Source of the DNA: Boesenbergia rotunda
Taxonomy: Eukaryota; Streptophyta; Magnoliopsida; Zingiberales; Zingiberaceae
Length of the DNA: 64,000 nucleotides
NCBI GenBank assembly: GCA_024364735.1
Contig: JAGFNQ010007705.1
Coordinates: 91,893 to 155,892, forward strand
Direction: 5' to 3'
Part shown: in pieces, positions 46,031 through 57,684 of the stretch
How the letters are laid out: the number at the start of each line of letters is the position of its first letter
Position numbering within the stretch: position 1 is the stretch's first letter
The notes under the pieces: model-generated
What the model saw: the letters and a program-made list of their open reading frames with translations, nothing else
Database searches by the model: none
Told to the model about the DNA's origin: nothing
Position numbers and translations under genes: made by a program

Positions 46031-48600
46031 AGAATTAAAATTAATTATAAATACATAAATTGATTCTAAAACACTACCTAGAGATATTGGAATTATACGA
46101 AATCGGTTCCTACGTGTTCGTCTACTTCTCCTGAATTTATAAGCACTCTCAAATATAAATTTAAATTAATATATCTAAACCAATGATTTTTTTATCCGAA
46201 TTTAATTTTTTAAATATTTTAGTATTAAAAAATTTATGTTAATAAATTAAATATATTTAATTTTGCCTCAATAATGTTTGATAACATTTTTATAATCAGG
46301 AGAGCTAAACAAACACATAAAAGTAGTTTTGTATCATTCCGAGAACTATCTCTCTAACATCAATTTGTAACTCTGACTCATATTGAACTCATGATTAATT
46401 AGCTGTATATACATTTACATATTTAATTTAACTATCAATATAAAAAATATTGGATCAAAATATTTAAATTTATATTTGAGAGCACTTATAAATTTAGGAG
46501 AAGTAGACGAACACGTAGGAATCGATTTCGTGTAATTCCGATATCTCTAGGTAGGGTTTTGGACTCAATTTATGTATTTATAATTAATTTTAATTCTGGG
46601 ACGAATCCTGGATTCGTCCCAAATTCTGGGATGAATCCTGGATTCGTCCCAAATTCTGGGACGAATCTAGTAATTCATTGCAGAATCTGGGACGAATTCC
46701 TAGATTCGTCCCAGAATCTGGGACGAATCCAGGATTCGTCCCAGAATTAAAATTAATTATAAATACATAAATTGATTCTAAAACACTACCTAGAGATATC
46801 GGAATTATACGAAATCGGTTCCTACGTGTTCGTCTACTTCTCCTGAATTTATAAGTACTCTCAAATATAAATTTAAATTAATATATCTAAACCAATGATT
46901 TTTTATCCGAATTTAATTTTTAAAATATTTTAGTATTAAAAAATTTATGTTAATAAATTAAATATATTTAATTTTGCCTCAATAATGTTTGATAACATTT
47001 TTATAATCAGGAGAGCTAAACAAACACATAAAAGTAGTTTTGTATCATTCCGAGAACTATCTCTCTAACATTAATTTGTAACTCTGACTCATATTGAACT
47101 CATGATTAATTAGCTGTATATACATTTACATATTTAATTTAACTATCAATATAAAAAATATTGGATCAAAATATTTAAATTTCTATTTGAGAGCACTTAT
47201 AAATTCAGGAGAAATAGACAAACACGTAGGAATCGATTTCGTGTAATTCCGATATCTCTAGGTAGGGTTTTGGACTCAATTTATGTATTTATAATTAATT
47301 TTAATTCTAGGACGAATCCTGGATTCGTCCCAAATTCTGGGACGAATCTAGTAATTCGTTGCAGAATCTGGGATGAATTCCTAGATTCGTCCCAGAATCT
47401 GGGACGAATTACTAGATTCGTCCCAGAATCTGGGACGAATCCAAGATTCGTCCCAGAATTAAAATTAATTATAAATACATAAATTGATTCTAAAACACTA
47501 CCTAGAGATATCGGAATTACACGAAATCGGTTCCTACGTGTTCGTCTACTTCTCCTGAATTTATAAGTGCTCTCAAATATAAATTTAAATTAATATATCG
47601 AAACCAATGATTTTTTTATCCGAATTTAATTTTTTAAATATTTTAGTATTAAAAAATTTATGTTAATAAATTAAATATATTTAATTTTGCCTCAATAATG
47701 TTTGATAACATTTTTATAATCAGGAGAGCTAAACAAACACATAAAAGTAATTTTGTATCATTCCGAGAACTATCTCTCTAACATCAATTTGTAACTCTGG
47801 CTCATATTGAACTCATGATTAATTAGCTGTATATACATTTACATATTTAATTTAACTATCAATATAAAAAATATTTGATCAAAATATTTAAATTTATATT
47901 TGAGAGCACTTATAATCAGGAGAAGTAGACGAACACGTAGGAATCGATTTCGTGTAATTCCGATATCTCTATGTAGGGTTTTAGACTCAATTTATGTATT
48001 TATAATTAATTTTAATTCTGGGACGAATCCTGGATTCGTCCCAAATTCTGGGACGAATCTAGTAATTCGTTGCAGAATCTGGGACGAATTCCTAGATTCG
48101 TCCCAGAATCTGGGACGAATTACTAGATTCGTCCCAGAATCTGGGACGAATCCAGGATTCGTCCCAGAATTAAAATTAATTATAAATACATAAATTGATT
48201 CCAAAACCCTACCTAGAGATATTGGAATTACACGAAATCGATTCCTACCTGTTTGTCTACTTCTCCTGAATTTATAAGTGCTCTCAAATATAAATTTAAA
48301 TTAATATATCGAAACCAATGATTTTTTTATCCGAATTTAATTTTTTAAATAGTTTAGTATTAAAAAATTTATGTTAATAAATTAAAATATTTAATTTGGC
48401 CTCAATAATGTTTGAGAACATTTTTATAATCAGGAGAGCTAGACAAACATATACAACTAATTTTGTGTCGTTCTGAACTCCCATTAACGTTAATTTGTAA
48501 CTAATTTTGTAACTATATATCAAGATAAGGGAACTAACACCTAGGAATCGATTTCGTATAATTTCGATATCTATAAATATAATTTTTGACTTGATTTATT
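46031..48600. repeat. 713-bp tandem array of foldback modules in the CACTA
   Basis: The junction GAATTAAAATTAATTATAAA recurs at about 46030, 46744, 47457 and 48170 (period about 713). Each unit has a left arm and a matching inverted right arm (TAGGAATCGATTTCGTG etc.) that make a ~570-bp hairpin. Between hairpins sit about 120-140 bp of GGGACGAATC palindromes. The fourth unit is diverged in its right arm. The copies are highly similar, so the amplification is recent. Confidence 0.85.
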
Positions 48601-48609
48601 TTTTTATTT

Positions 48610-49430
48610 TTTTCTGGGACGAATCCTAATTCGTCCCAGATTCAGGGACGAAAATGTATATTTGTCCCTGATTCTGGGACGAATCCACAAGTTCGTCCCA
48701 GAATCTGGGACGAACCATGGATTCGTCCCAGATCCAGGGACGAAAATGTATATTCGTCCCAGAATCTGGGACGAATCTATAATTCATCCCGGAATCTGGG
48801 ACGAATCCATCGTTCGTCCCAAAATCTGGGACGAATCAACTAATTCGTCTCAAAATCTGGGACGAATCATGTATTCGTCCCTGAGTCTGAGACGAATTTA
48901 CAAATTCGTCCCAGAATCTGGGACGAATATTGGATTCGTCCCAGATTCTGGAACAAAGATAAAGTTTCGTCCCAGAATCTGGGACGAATCCAAGATTCGT
49001 CCCAAAATCTGGGACGAATCGAGGATTCGTCCCAGAATCTGGGACGAATCCAGGATTCGTCCCAGAATCTGGGACGAATCCAGGATTCGTCCCAGAATCT
49101 GGGACGAATCTAGTATTCGTCCCTGATTTATAAAACTTAATTATTATTATTATTATATTTTTGAGGAATTCTGGGATGAATTTATTATTCGTCGCAAATT
49201 TTGTAACAAATATTAAATTCGTTGCAGATTCGTCGCAGAATTCGCAAAGAATATTTAAATTCGTTGTTGACTTTTGGGACGAAAAATATTTTGTTGCTAA
49301 ATTGCGACAAACATATTTCGTTGCTAAATTCGTTCCTAATTTGCGACAAATATTTTTTTTGTCCCCAAATTTGTTGCAATTTTGGGACGAAAAATATTTG
49401 TCCCAAAATTTCGTCCCTAAATAACTGTTT
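48610..49430. repeat. CACTA right sub-terminal palindrome array
   Basis: Dense GGGACGAATCNAGGATTCGTCC-type units, with several almost identical at 48970-49110. Confidence 0.85.
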
Positions 49431-49608
49431 TTTTGTAGTGTACCTTGACACCTAAAGTTCTAGTTTTGACTTCTTCTTAGTGTATCTGTCCACATTAAAC
49501 CATAATGCATCCCTAGCATTGGTTTATATGATATCTACACATCAAAAATTAATTTTCATGCAATATGACCCCAATGTCATATTTCATGTATGAAACATAA
49601 ACCCAATG

Positions 49609-50093
49609 TGTTGGAGCAATCTATGATTCGGAGTGACCATGTGTTTTGATGTTTGGGCAAAGGATTTAAGTTAGGTTTACCCTTGTATTTGATATGTGTA
49701 TGTGAGTATGTAGGTTTGCAAGATACACATAGGCTTAGCTGAATGGTTTCGGGTCCGGTGAAGGATGACATGAGGAGACAAGCCGTGGGCTTGTATGCAT
49801 CTGAGGGACCGTGGACAAAGCAGGAACGATGAGCTGGGGGAAGCACACTTCGAGGCATACGCGAAGGATGCATGAGGACGAGCCGCGGGTTTGTATGCAT
49901 CCGAGGGACGAGAGCCAAAGTTGAAGAAGGCTTGAAGGCAACAGGTCGAGGCTACTAGGTGAAGAGTTAGCTGAGTCGTGAGGGGCCGAGTGTTGAGAGA
50001 ATTATACTCGGGAAAGAAAATCCTAGGTTTAGGATTTGGGCAGTCGACTGCGGCTTGTATCAGTCGACTGGTGTAGGCAACAGAAAGATCAGT
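49609..50093 (+). repeat. Sirevirus-like LTR (CAGTCGACTG family), inverted partial copy
   Basis: Starts TGTTGGAGCAATC and is the reverse complement of the LTR at 40545-41053. It carries CAGTCGACTG at 50041-50082 and breaks off against gypsy RT sequence at about 50094. Confidence 0.65.
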
Positions 50094-52134
50094 TAACTGG
50101 TCCTCTATTGAGGGGTTATTATCGACGATTTGTTGAGGGGTTTTCCAGCATTGCTTCACCGTTGACACATCTGACCAGAAAAGACGTGAAATTTGTTTGG
50201 ACAGAGACTTGCGAGACTAGTTTTTAGGAGCTCAAGCGGCGATTGGTGTCTGCGCCTGTATTGGTGTTACCTTCAGGCGAGGACGGTTTCGTACTCTACA
50301 CTGACGCATCACATCAAGGTTTGGGTGCAGTTTTGATGCAGCATAGATGGGTAAGCTCTTATGCTTCTCGTCAGCTGAAGGAGCATGAGAAGAATTATCC
50401 AGTTCATGACTTAGAGCTTGCAGCCATTATTTTTGCCCTGAAGATATGGAGACATCATCTCTACGGCGTCACGTTTGAGATTTTCACAGATCACAAGAGC
50501 CTCAAGTATTTATTCACTCAGAAGAAGCTGAATCTTCGTCAGAGGAGATGGATGAAATTCCTGAAGGATTATGATTATACTATTAGCTACCATCCAGGGA
50601 AAGCTAATGTGGTTGTAGATGCACTGAGCAGAAAATCCCGGAGTGTTCTGGCTTGTCACCGGGTTATAGTCACCGACTTAGTTCAGAGCTTCTCAGAGTT
50701 GGGACTGGAGGAGCAGGGTCAGACTGAGAAAGGGTTATTGGTGATTATGGTTGCTCAGTCTTCGATCAGGACAAGGACTAGAGAAGCTCAGGCTAGTGAT
50801 CAACATCTGTAGTTCCTAGGCAGTCGGATAGCCTCAGAGCAGTAGACTGACTTTACACGAGATGACGAGGGCATTCTATATTTCCGAGGGAGATTGTGCG
50901 TACCTAAGTCACATCCGGTCATAGAGGAGTTGCTTCAGGAGGTTCATCGATCTCGATTTGCTATACATCCAGGGTGGAACCCGTATGCACCGAGCTTTGA
51001 GACGTTCTTACTGTGGAACAGTATGAAGAAAGACATCGTGGATTTTGTTGCTAGATATCTGGTGTGCCAGTAGGTGAAGGCCGAGCATCAGAGACTTGCT
51101 GGATTACTTCAGAAGATCCCTATTCCCGAGTGGAAATGGGAGCACATTACTATGGATTTCGTTGTGGGATTACCGAGGTCTCGGAGAAGACACGATGCGA
51201 TTTGGGTGGTCATTGATCGATTAACCAAATCTACTCATTTCTTGGGGATTCAGAGGACAGATTCACTAGACAAGCTGGCAGAGTTGTATTGCCATGAGAT
51301 TATCATATTACATGGTGTTCCTCTGAGCATCATATCAGATAGAGACCCGCGTTTCACTTCGCGGTTTTGGCAGAGTTTGCAACAGGCCATGGGTACCGAG
51401 CTTCGATTCAGTACAGTCTTTCATCCGCAGACGGATGGATAGTTAGAGCGTAGCATTCAGACGCTAGAGGATTTGTTGAGATCCTGGGTTATAGACTTTG
51501 GAGGCAACTGGGAGGATCACCTGCATTTGGTTGAGTTTGCCTATAATAATAGCTATCATTCGGCTATTCAGATGACACCTTTCGAGGCGTTGTATGGTAG
51601 AGCTTGCAGGACACCCACCCTCTGGGAGGAGGTTGGGGAATCTCAGTTGCTAGGTCCTCAGAGTATTCAGCATGACGCAGAGCTAGCCCGTATTATTAGA
51701 CGCAGGCTGTTAGAGGCTCAGGATCGCCAGAAGAGTTATGCAGATCGGAGACCAAGACCTTTGGAGTTCTCTGTGAGCGATCACGTATTCTTGCGAGTGT
51801 CACCCACGAAAGGGGTGAAATGGTTTGGGTTGCGAGGTAAGCTAGCTCCCCGCTATATTGATCCTTTCCAGATTTTGGAGCGGATTGGAGTAGTCGCTTA
51901 TCGTCTGGCGTTACCACCGTCTTTGGCTGGAGTTCATGACGTGTTTCATGTTTCCATGCTGAGGAATATACCAGATCCTGCACATGTTTTATCGGAGGTG
52001 CCGGTCACACTTCAGCCAGACGCGACCTACGAGGAGGTGCCTATGCGGATTCTGGACCGCAAGGAGCATCGGTTGAGGAACATGACAGTTCGGTTGGTCA
52101 AAGTTGGTTGGCAGCACCATTCTGATGAGGAAGC
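50094..52134 (+). pseudogene. Ty3/gypsy chromovirus pol (RT end, RNase H, integrase, chromo-like tail)
   Basis: Blocks in order on the plus strand. The RT end is YYRRFVEGFSSIASPLTHLT (about 50106-50236). RNase H is at 50240-50640 (LYTDASHQGLGAVL, HDLELAAIIFALK). Integrase is at 50820-51900 (HITMDFVVGLPR, SDRDPRFTSRFW and LERSIQTLE carry the D-D-E residues). The tail FHVSMLRNIPDP, then YEEVPMRILDRKEHRLR and TVRLVKVGWQHH, is typical of Del/Tekay chromoviruses (inference). In-frame stops at about 50810, 51071 and 51440 make it inactive. The 5' half (gag, protease, most of RT) is absent. The last codons continue after the nested element at 59053. Confidence 0.9.
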
Positions 52135-53501
52135 TGTTGGATCGAGAGATGCGATAGAGGGGGGGTGAATGTCGCAAATCGTTCGGATTTCGTAAAGAGC
52201 AATTGCGTAGCGGAATAATCAAAATCAGACAATGCGAACACCAAGATTTTTACTTGGTTCGGAGCCTGGGTCGACTCCTACTCCAAGGCCCACGGTCGTT
52301 GACCGTTTACTATGGGCAATACTATAATCGCGCAAAACAATTTTACAAAGATTGATTACAGTAAATTGCAGTAAGAAAAAAAGATAGCTTTTCTTTGTTA
52401 CCGACGTCCGGTGTAAATCGAAGTTCCAGAGCAGTTGGACGTCGCCGGCGCTTGTATCTCGAGTCTGGAGGGTTCTGGAGCAGAGCGCGGGAGCAGAAGA
52501 GCGTGATTGCGTTCAATGGAATTGATGTTTTAAACCTGGGGTCGAGGGCCCTTTATATAGGGCTGGGGGCGCCCGGAATGCTCGGGGCGCCCTCCCACGT
52601 GGCCTCTGATCCGACGTGCTCTCGGTCGTGACTGATCGCTTCGACTTCGGGATAACAGTTGACCGAGGCGCCAGGAGCGCTCGGGGCTCCCGGTTGACCG
52701 GTCAAAGCTTCATCCATTTGGTTTCGCGAGGGCGCGCTTCGGGAGCTGGCAGTGGGGGCTTCACTGGGGGTGCCCGCGACACGCGGGGCGCCCGGAGCGC
52801 GCGGGGCGCCCGAAACATCCGGGGCGCCCCGAAATGCTGCTGTCGGGGCTTTTTCTTTGTCTGCTGACTTCGGTTGACTCTGGGGGCGCCCGAAACCTCC
52901 GGGGCGCCCTGCTCAGCTACTGCCTCACTCCTTTGAGGTTCTCTGAGCTGCAGATACACAGTCCTTCGGTCCTGCATCCAGGGTTAGTCCAAAACAGCAA
53001 ATATTATGTTAGTTTATACAGCCTTAGCTGTCTTGGTTCTGACTTTGGGTCTCCAAAATGGAGCCCTAGGTCGAACCGACGCCTAATGTTCCCTCAAGGG
53101 GAACGCGTCCTCACCTACTCCTCTCGGGAGAATTTACCTGGTGCCAACCGGCTCCTCCAGTTGGACTTTTGCCCGGCAGTCCTTCGCCAGGTCTTGAGTT
53201 GCCAAGCTGCCCTTCGCTTGGTGCCTAGCAGCCCTTCGCTAGGTCTTTTCTTCTGGCAGCCCTTCGCCAGTGCCTAGCATTCCTTCGCTAGGGTTTTTTC
53301 CATTCTGGCAGTCCTTCGCCAGAGCCTAGCAGTCCTTTGCTAGGGCTTTTCCTCTGGCAGCCCTTCGCCAGGGCCTAGCAGTCCTTCGCTAGGGCTTTTC
53401 CTGTACACTCAAGTAGCATTGTTAGATAACAAACAACCCTAAACTTTGAATCCTTTGCCAATATCAAAACAAGGTTCGATCTGGTTCTTCCTGCACCAAC
53501 A
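52135..53501 (-). repeat. 3' LTR of the nested element
   Basis: TGTTGGATCGAGAG to CCTGCACCAACA, with a polypurine tract next to it (53502-53518). GGGCGCCC palindromes lie at 52565-52915. A second array of CAGnCCTTCGCnAG units (GGCAGCCCTTCGCCAG, CTAGCAGTCCTTCGCTAGG) is at 53178-53397. Confidence 0.93.
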
Positions 53502-56261
53502 ATCTCCCCCTTTTTGATTATGGCAACACAATTCAAAGTTAAGGAAAAACTTATAACAGTTTAAGCACAAAAGGTTAAGCAATGAAGTATAACTATTTAT
53601 GAATAGAATAAATGTAGAGTTGAAAAAAAAATATTTATTTTTCATACTCCCCCTAAAACCCTGAATACTTGTATTTACAACTCTTAACTTTGACCTTTCC
53701 TCCCCCTTTGACATATATCAAAAACAGGCATGGGTGAACAAGGTATCTAACAGGGATTTATGAGTTTTTCTAAGTGCTTCATGTTTTTGACAAAGTATTT
53801 CAAAAACAGAGTAAAAATATTTTCAAGTATTTTTCAAGTATAAAGCAAGTACTTTTGAGAAGTTTGAAAAAATTAAGTGTCAGGTACTTGGTTTAAAAAT
53901 AGTTAAGTACTAAACTCATTTAAATACTTGAAATAAATTTTTGAAAGGAATTGTTAAGTACTTAGAAATAATTTTTGAGAAAGACTTAGAAATAATTTTT
54001 GAAAGAAATAGTTAAGTAATTGGAAAAAAAATGTTAAGTACTTAAGTTGTATTTAAAAAAAAATTAAGTAAAAAATCAAGTTCTTAAATTGATTTTGAAA
54101 AAATTAAGTACTTCGGATGTTTTTGAAATTCAAATTTGAAAAATTTGATTCCCTCTTTTCTTTCCTATCTCTCCCCCTTAATGTTAAATTCTTCTCCTTA
54201 GACCATTTTTAAGTTCAATTAAGAAAAATATTTTGAAGGAAGTGATAAGGAGAATGTTTGTGTATCAGAGCCTATGAATTTTGAAAGCAAAAAGATACTT
54301 AGAATAATTTTGAAGGCATAAAAAAAACTTAAATTTCTAGATTAAATCCATTTTATAAAATGTATTTGTAGGCAAATCTTTAAAAGCTTCACGCACTTAG
54401 AACACTTTTGCCTTGAAAAATATTTGTACTTTTGGAAACATTATATTTTGAAAAATAGCAGTACTTTTTGAAAGATATTATGCATTTTTGAAGACATAAG
54501 TACTTTTGAAATAAATTATGATTTGAAACACATAAGTACTTTTAGAAAAATATTAGACTTTGAAAGATATGAGTAATTTTTGAAAAGTATTATGCATTTT
54601 GAAAATAAAATATTTTATTTGACTAGGTTTCTTTTCCAGTCTGACACAATCCTAGGAAACCTTGTTGATTACAAGGACATTTCCCTAAGTGTCCTGGAAA
54701 AGTTCTCCAATTCAAGTAAATACTATCTCCAAAAAAAATGATAGTACTTTGAAAGTATATGCTAGTACATTTTGAAAAGTGTATGACCTTTTGAAGACAC
54801 AATATTTTGCTTGACTTGGTTTATTTTCCAGTCTGACATAATCCTAGGAAACCTTGTTGACTACAAGGATATTTTCCTAAGTGTCCTGGAAATTCGCCAA
54901 CCCAAGTAAATATTATTTCAAAAGCAATTTCATAGGCCACAATAATAATAATATTTTGAACGAAAAATTATTTATGTTTTCAAAAGGATTTTAAACTTGC
55001 AGTGCATGAAAACATATATTTTGAAAAATTTTCAACAATTCTTTTAATTTGATCTCCCCCTAAACTTGACCCAGTCCTAGGAAGCTTATTGACTACAAGC
55101 GATCTTCTTCTGAGTCTTAAGGTTTGATTTAAATTATAAGAATTGTGTAATAACCAAAAAAATTAATAAATACATTTCAGAAATTCTTCTTTTGACTCAA
55201 ACTCCCCCTAAATTTGACACAGTCCTGGGAGGCTTGTTGACCACAAGTTAATCCTCCTCTTAGTCTTAGGGTTTGTCAAAATTAAAGAAACAATTTTGAA
55301 CATGCCTTTTGAGTATGATAATTTTTAAGGAGATAGATTTTTGAAAATATAATTTGGTATGATAACATAATTTTTGAAAACCATTTTGAAATGATAATAA
55401 TTTTTCAAAGATATTTTGAAAGAAAATTAAAAAGAATAAACCACTCCCCTTTACTATTTAACTCAATCTAATGTCCTAGGGGACTTCAGTGTTATCCATG
55501 TTTGACTATGTTGACTAGGTTTGACCAATAATTGACCCAATCAAGTCCTAGACTTTATTTATTGTGATATTTGACATGAAATAAAAGATGTAAAAAAAAT
55601 AGAGTACAGTGAATTAATTTGAAAACAAGAGATAACTTTGAATAACTTTTGAAAGTATATTTTATTTGAAAGGGTAGTGAGTTATGCATTTAGGTCCTAG
55701 ATGTCTCACCCAGTTCTACATGATCAAGCATGTTAACCTTAAGGGTTTTTTTGAAACAGGTTTTAGTAGAAGATTTATTTTGAAAAGACCATGAATAAAT
55801 TTAAAAAGTTAAATTAATTTTTTAAACACAATTTAAATTTATTTTGAAAAAAAGATATTTGAATCTAAAATTAACTGAAAATTTGTGTTAGATTCGAATT
55901 TAATAAAAAATAATTTGAATTTGAATTTCAAAAATTGGCTTCCAGGTCTTGGCGAGGCACTAGGCCTTCTTTGGCCGTAGCCTTATGGGATCATCCACCC
56001 TTTCCTTGACAAAGCCTTTTAATGAAATTTCATTTTCAAAATTATTCTTTGAAAAATTTCTGGTCTAACTAGTTTGGGTCTTGGATCGGTAGCTTCGGCT
56101 AGTTCCGCCAAATTGGCTTCCCTAACGTACTATCATCTCACCTCCACCCAATACTATGTTGTCCAAATTTCAGTTAAACTATTTTGTCCTTAAACTAATC
56201 AATCCTAATTTTAACCAAAAAAATAAAATAAAAAGAAACATACAGTTAAAGCAAAAATTAT
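53502..56261 (-). other. Non-coding interior of the nested element
   Basis: No coding sequence. It holds polypurine tracts (CTCCCCCT on plus near 53505, 53648, 53702, 54172, 55053 and 55202) and many AAGTACTT palindromes (53820-54560). It also holds four degenerate ~65-bp repeats built on CCTAGGAAACCTTGTTGA (54638, 54833, 55066 and 55212). The end (55925-56180) is homologous to 15735-16040 of the pol-bearing relative. Confidence 0.65.
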
Positions 56262-57143
56262 CTAAGTTACATCATAATCGTAATAATATTCTGGATTATC
56301 AAAAACAACAATATTATGAATTAAATTTGCTAACACATTAGCCTTAACTGATTTATAAGATTCAATCATATTATTCATGGTAAATAATGGATTTTGAAAT
56401 ATTGTAAATTTACCTCTTGATTCCCGATTGGGAATCTCCCCCTTGATTCTAGCCATCTTTCCTTTGATTGATTGTTCTTTCGGCATTTTGTAGTGGTTGT
56501 GAGCCATTCGGACCCGTTTCCGAGGATCTCCTTCTTCATCGTCAAGTTCTGAGTCGGACTTAGGTACTGGTTCAGGCCTCTTTTGCAGTTTTCTTGGAGT
56601 TTTCTCTGCAATAGAATTTATACCTTCCTCGACCATTACAGTATCTATTTGATTATTTAATTCTAATTTTGAACAGAATTCAAAATTGGTTACCGTCTCA
56701 GTCAATTTGTCTTCTGATTCTGGTTCGACTTTGGATTCGAGTTCAGTCTCTGACTCGGCTGTTTGTACTTGGACCGAAAGGACAAGATAACTTACCTGAT
56801 CTTCTTCTTCATCTGAGATCTCTTGATGAAGGTCAATCAGTTTTTCCCAGATTTCTTTAGCACATCTGAAGGATCCGACCCGCTTCAATTCTTCATTGGT
56901 TAGGCCACACTGTAGGATTGCAGTAGCCCTTGCATCGGACTCAATCTTCCTCAGAGTTGGTTCGTCCAGTTTATCCCAGGCGATCAACTTTCCATCTTCT
57001 GTAGGTGCTGAAAACCCTGTTTGGATTATCATCCATAAATCCAGATGGGTCTTTAGGTGAGATTCCATTAGGCTCTTCCAGGTTCTGAAGTTCTCGCCAC
57101 AGAATAGGGGTGGACGGACACTATTCCATTCTTGATTGGCCAT
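56262..57143 (-). CDS. Rearranged Copia gag of the nested element
   Basis: A 293-residue frame. Residues 1-110 are the capsid-like UBN2 domain (RPPLFCGENFRTWKSLMESH, ILQCGLTNEELKRVG, KEIWEKLIDLHQE), clearly homologous to the gag at 16129-17775. After that a large internal part is missing, followed by an acidic stretch, a Lys-rich stretch (RKLQKRPEPVPKSDSELDDE) and an unrelated tail. No zinc knuckle remains. It may still bind or assemble with helper gag; this is an inference. The start is 541 bp inside the 5' LTR. Confidence 0.8.
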   Translation of the reverse strand: MANQEWNSVRPPLFCGENFRTWKSLMESHLKTHLDLWMIIQTGFSAPTEDGKLIAWDKLDEPTLRKIESDARATAILQCGLTNEELKRVGSFRCAKEIWEKLIDLHQEISDEEEDQVSYLVLSVQVQTAESETELESKVEPESEDKLTETVTNFEFCSKLELNNQIDTVMVEEGINSIAEKTPRKLQKRPEPVPKSDSELDDEEGDPRKRVRMAHNHYKMPKEQSIKGKMARIKGEIPNRESRGKFTIFQNPLFTMNNMIESYKSVKANVLANLIHNIVVFDNPEYYYDYDVT

Positions 57144-57684
57144 TTAGTTTATACCTCGTACACAAAAATAACAAAAAAAAATGTACCAAGACTTGGTCTT
57201 GGATTAGTAGTGCGGGAGAAGGGAAAATATAGGCCAAAAAAATATTGCACGAATTTCGAGGCGGAATAATAATAAAATAATAAAAACAATTTATGATAAA
57301 TTTTTGAAAATGTAGATTTTGTCAATTCTGGTTAATGATGAAAAAGGAGGAATTTAATGTTTTAAAAAAAATTTTCTCAAACTAAAGTAGCACAAATTTC
57401 GAGAAAAATATTAAAATAATAATAAAAAAAATTTATGACAAAATTTCAAAAATTGTTTGTTTTATCAATTCAGACTTATGGTGAAAATATGAAAATTCAA
57501 AATTGAAAAAGGCGTAAGGATTTTTTAAATCCACCTACAGATATTATTTATATAAAATAAAAAGCGAACGAGACTGAGTTGCGTTGATTAACAAAAAGAA
57601 AAGAAAAAAAATTCGTAAATCCGAAAAAAAACTTTCAAACTGGTGGTTGCACCAAGTTTGAACTACCCCGCTCTGATACCACTT
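57144..57684 (-). other. 5' untranslated region and primer-binding site of the nested element
   Basis: AT-rich leader. TGGTATCAGAGCGGGG (minus strand, 57667-57682) is the initiator-Met tRNA primer-binding site, two bases from the 5' LTR. Confidence 0.75.

Larger units (their letters stand above)
41914..49440. mobile_element. CACTA (En/Spm-type) transposon, non-autonomous, 7.5 kb
   Basis: Terminal inverted repeats CACTACAAAAAAACAG at both ends, with homology continuing through GGGACGAA. A 3-bp target duplication TAC lies at 41911-41913 and 49441-49443. The homologous uninserted sequence near 7752 confirms the empty site. Sub-terminal arrays of GGGACGAAT/ATTCGTCCC palindromes lie at 41935-42725 and 48610-49430. 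The right half also has a 713-bp tandem array. The middle (42770-45860) is unlike the rest and may be captured host DNA. No TNP2/TNPD transposase domain was recognised, so mobility would need a helper. Confidence 0.92.

Noticed and set aside
48662..49126. 154-codon ORF made of SQNLGRI/PRIWDES repeats
   Set aside because: It is a translation of the CACTA sub-terminal palindromes, not a repeat protein.
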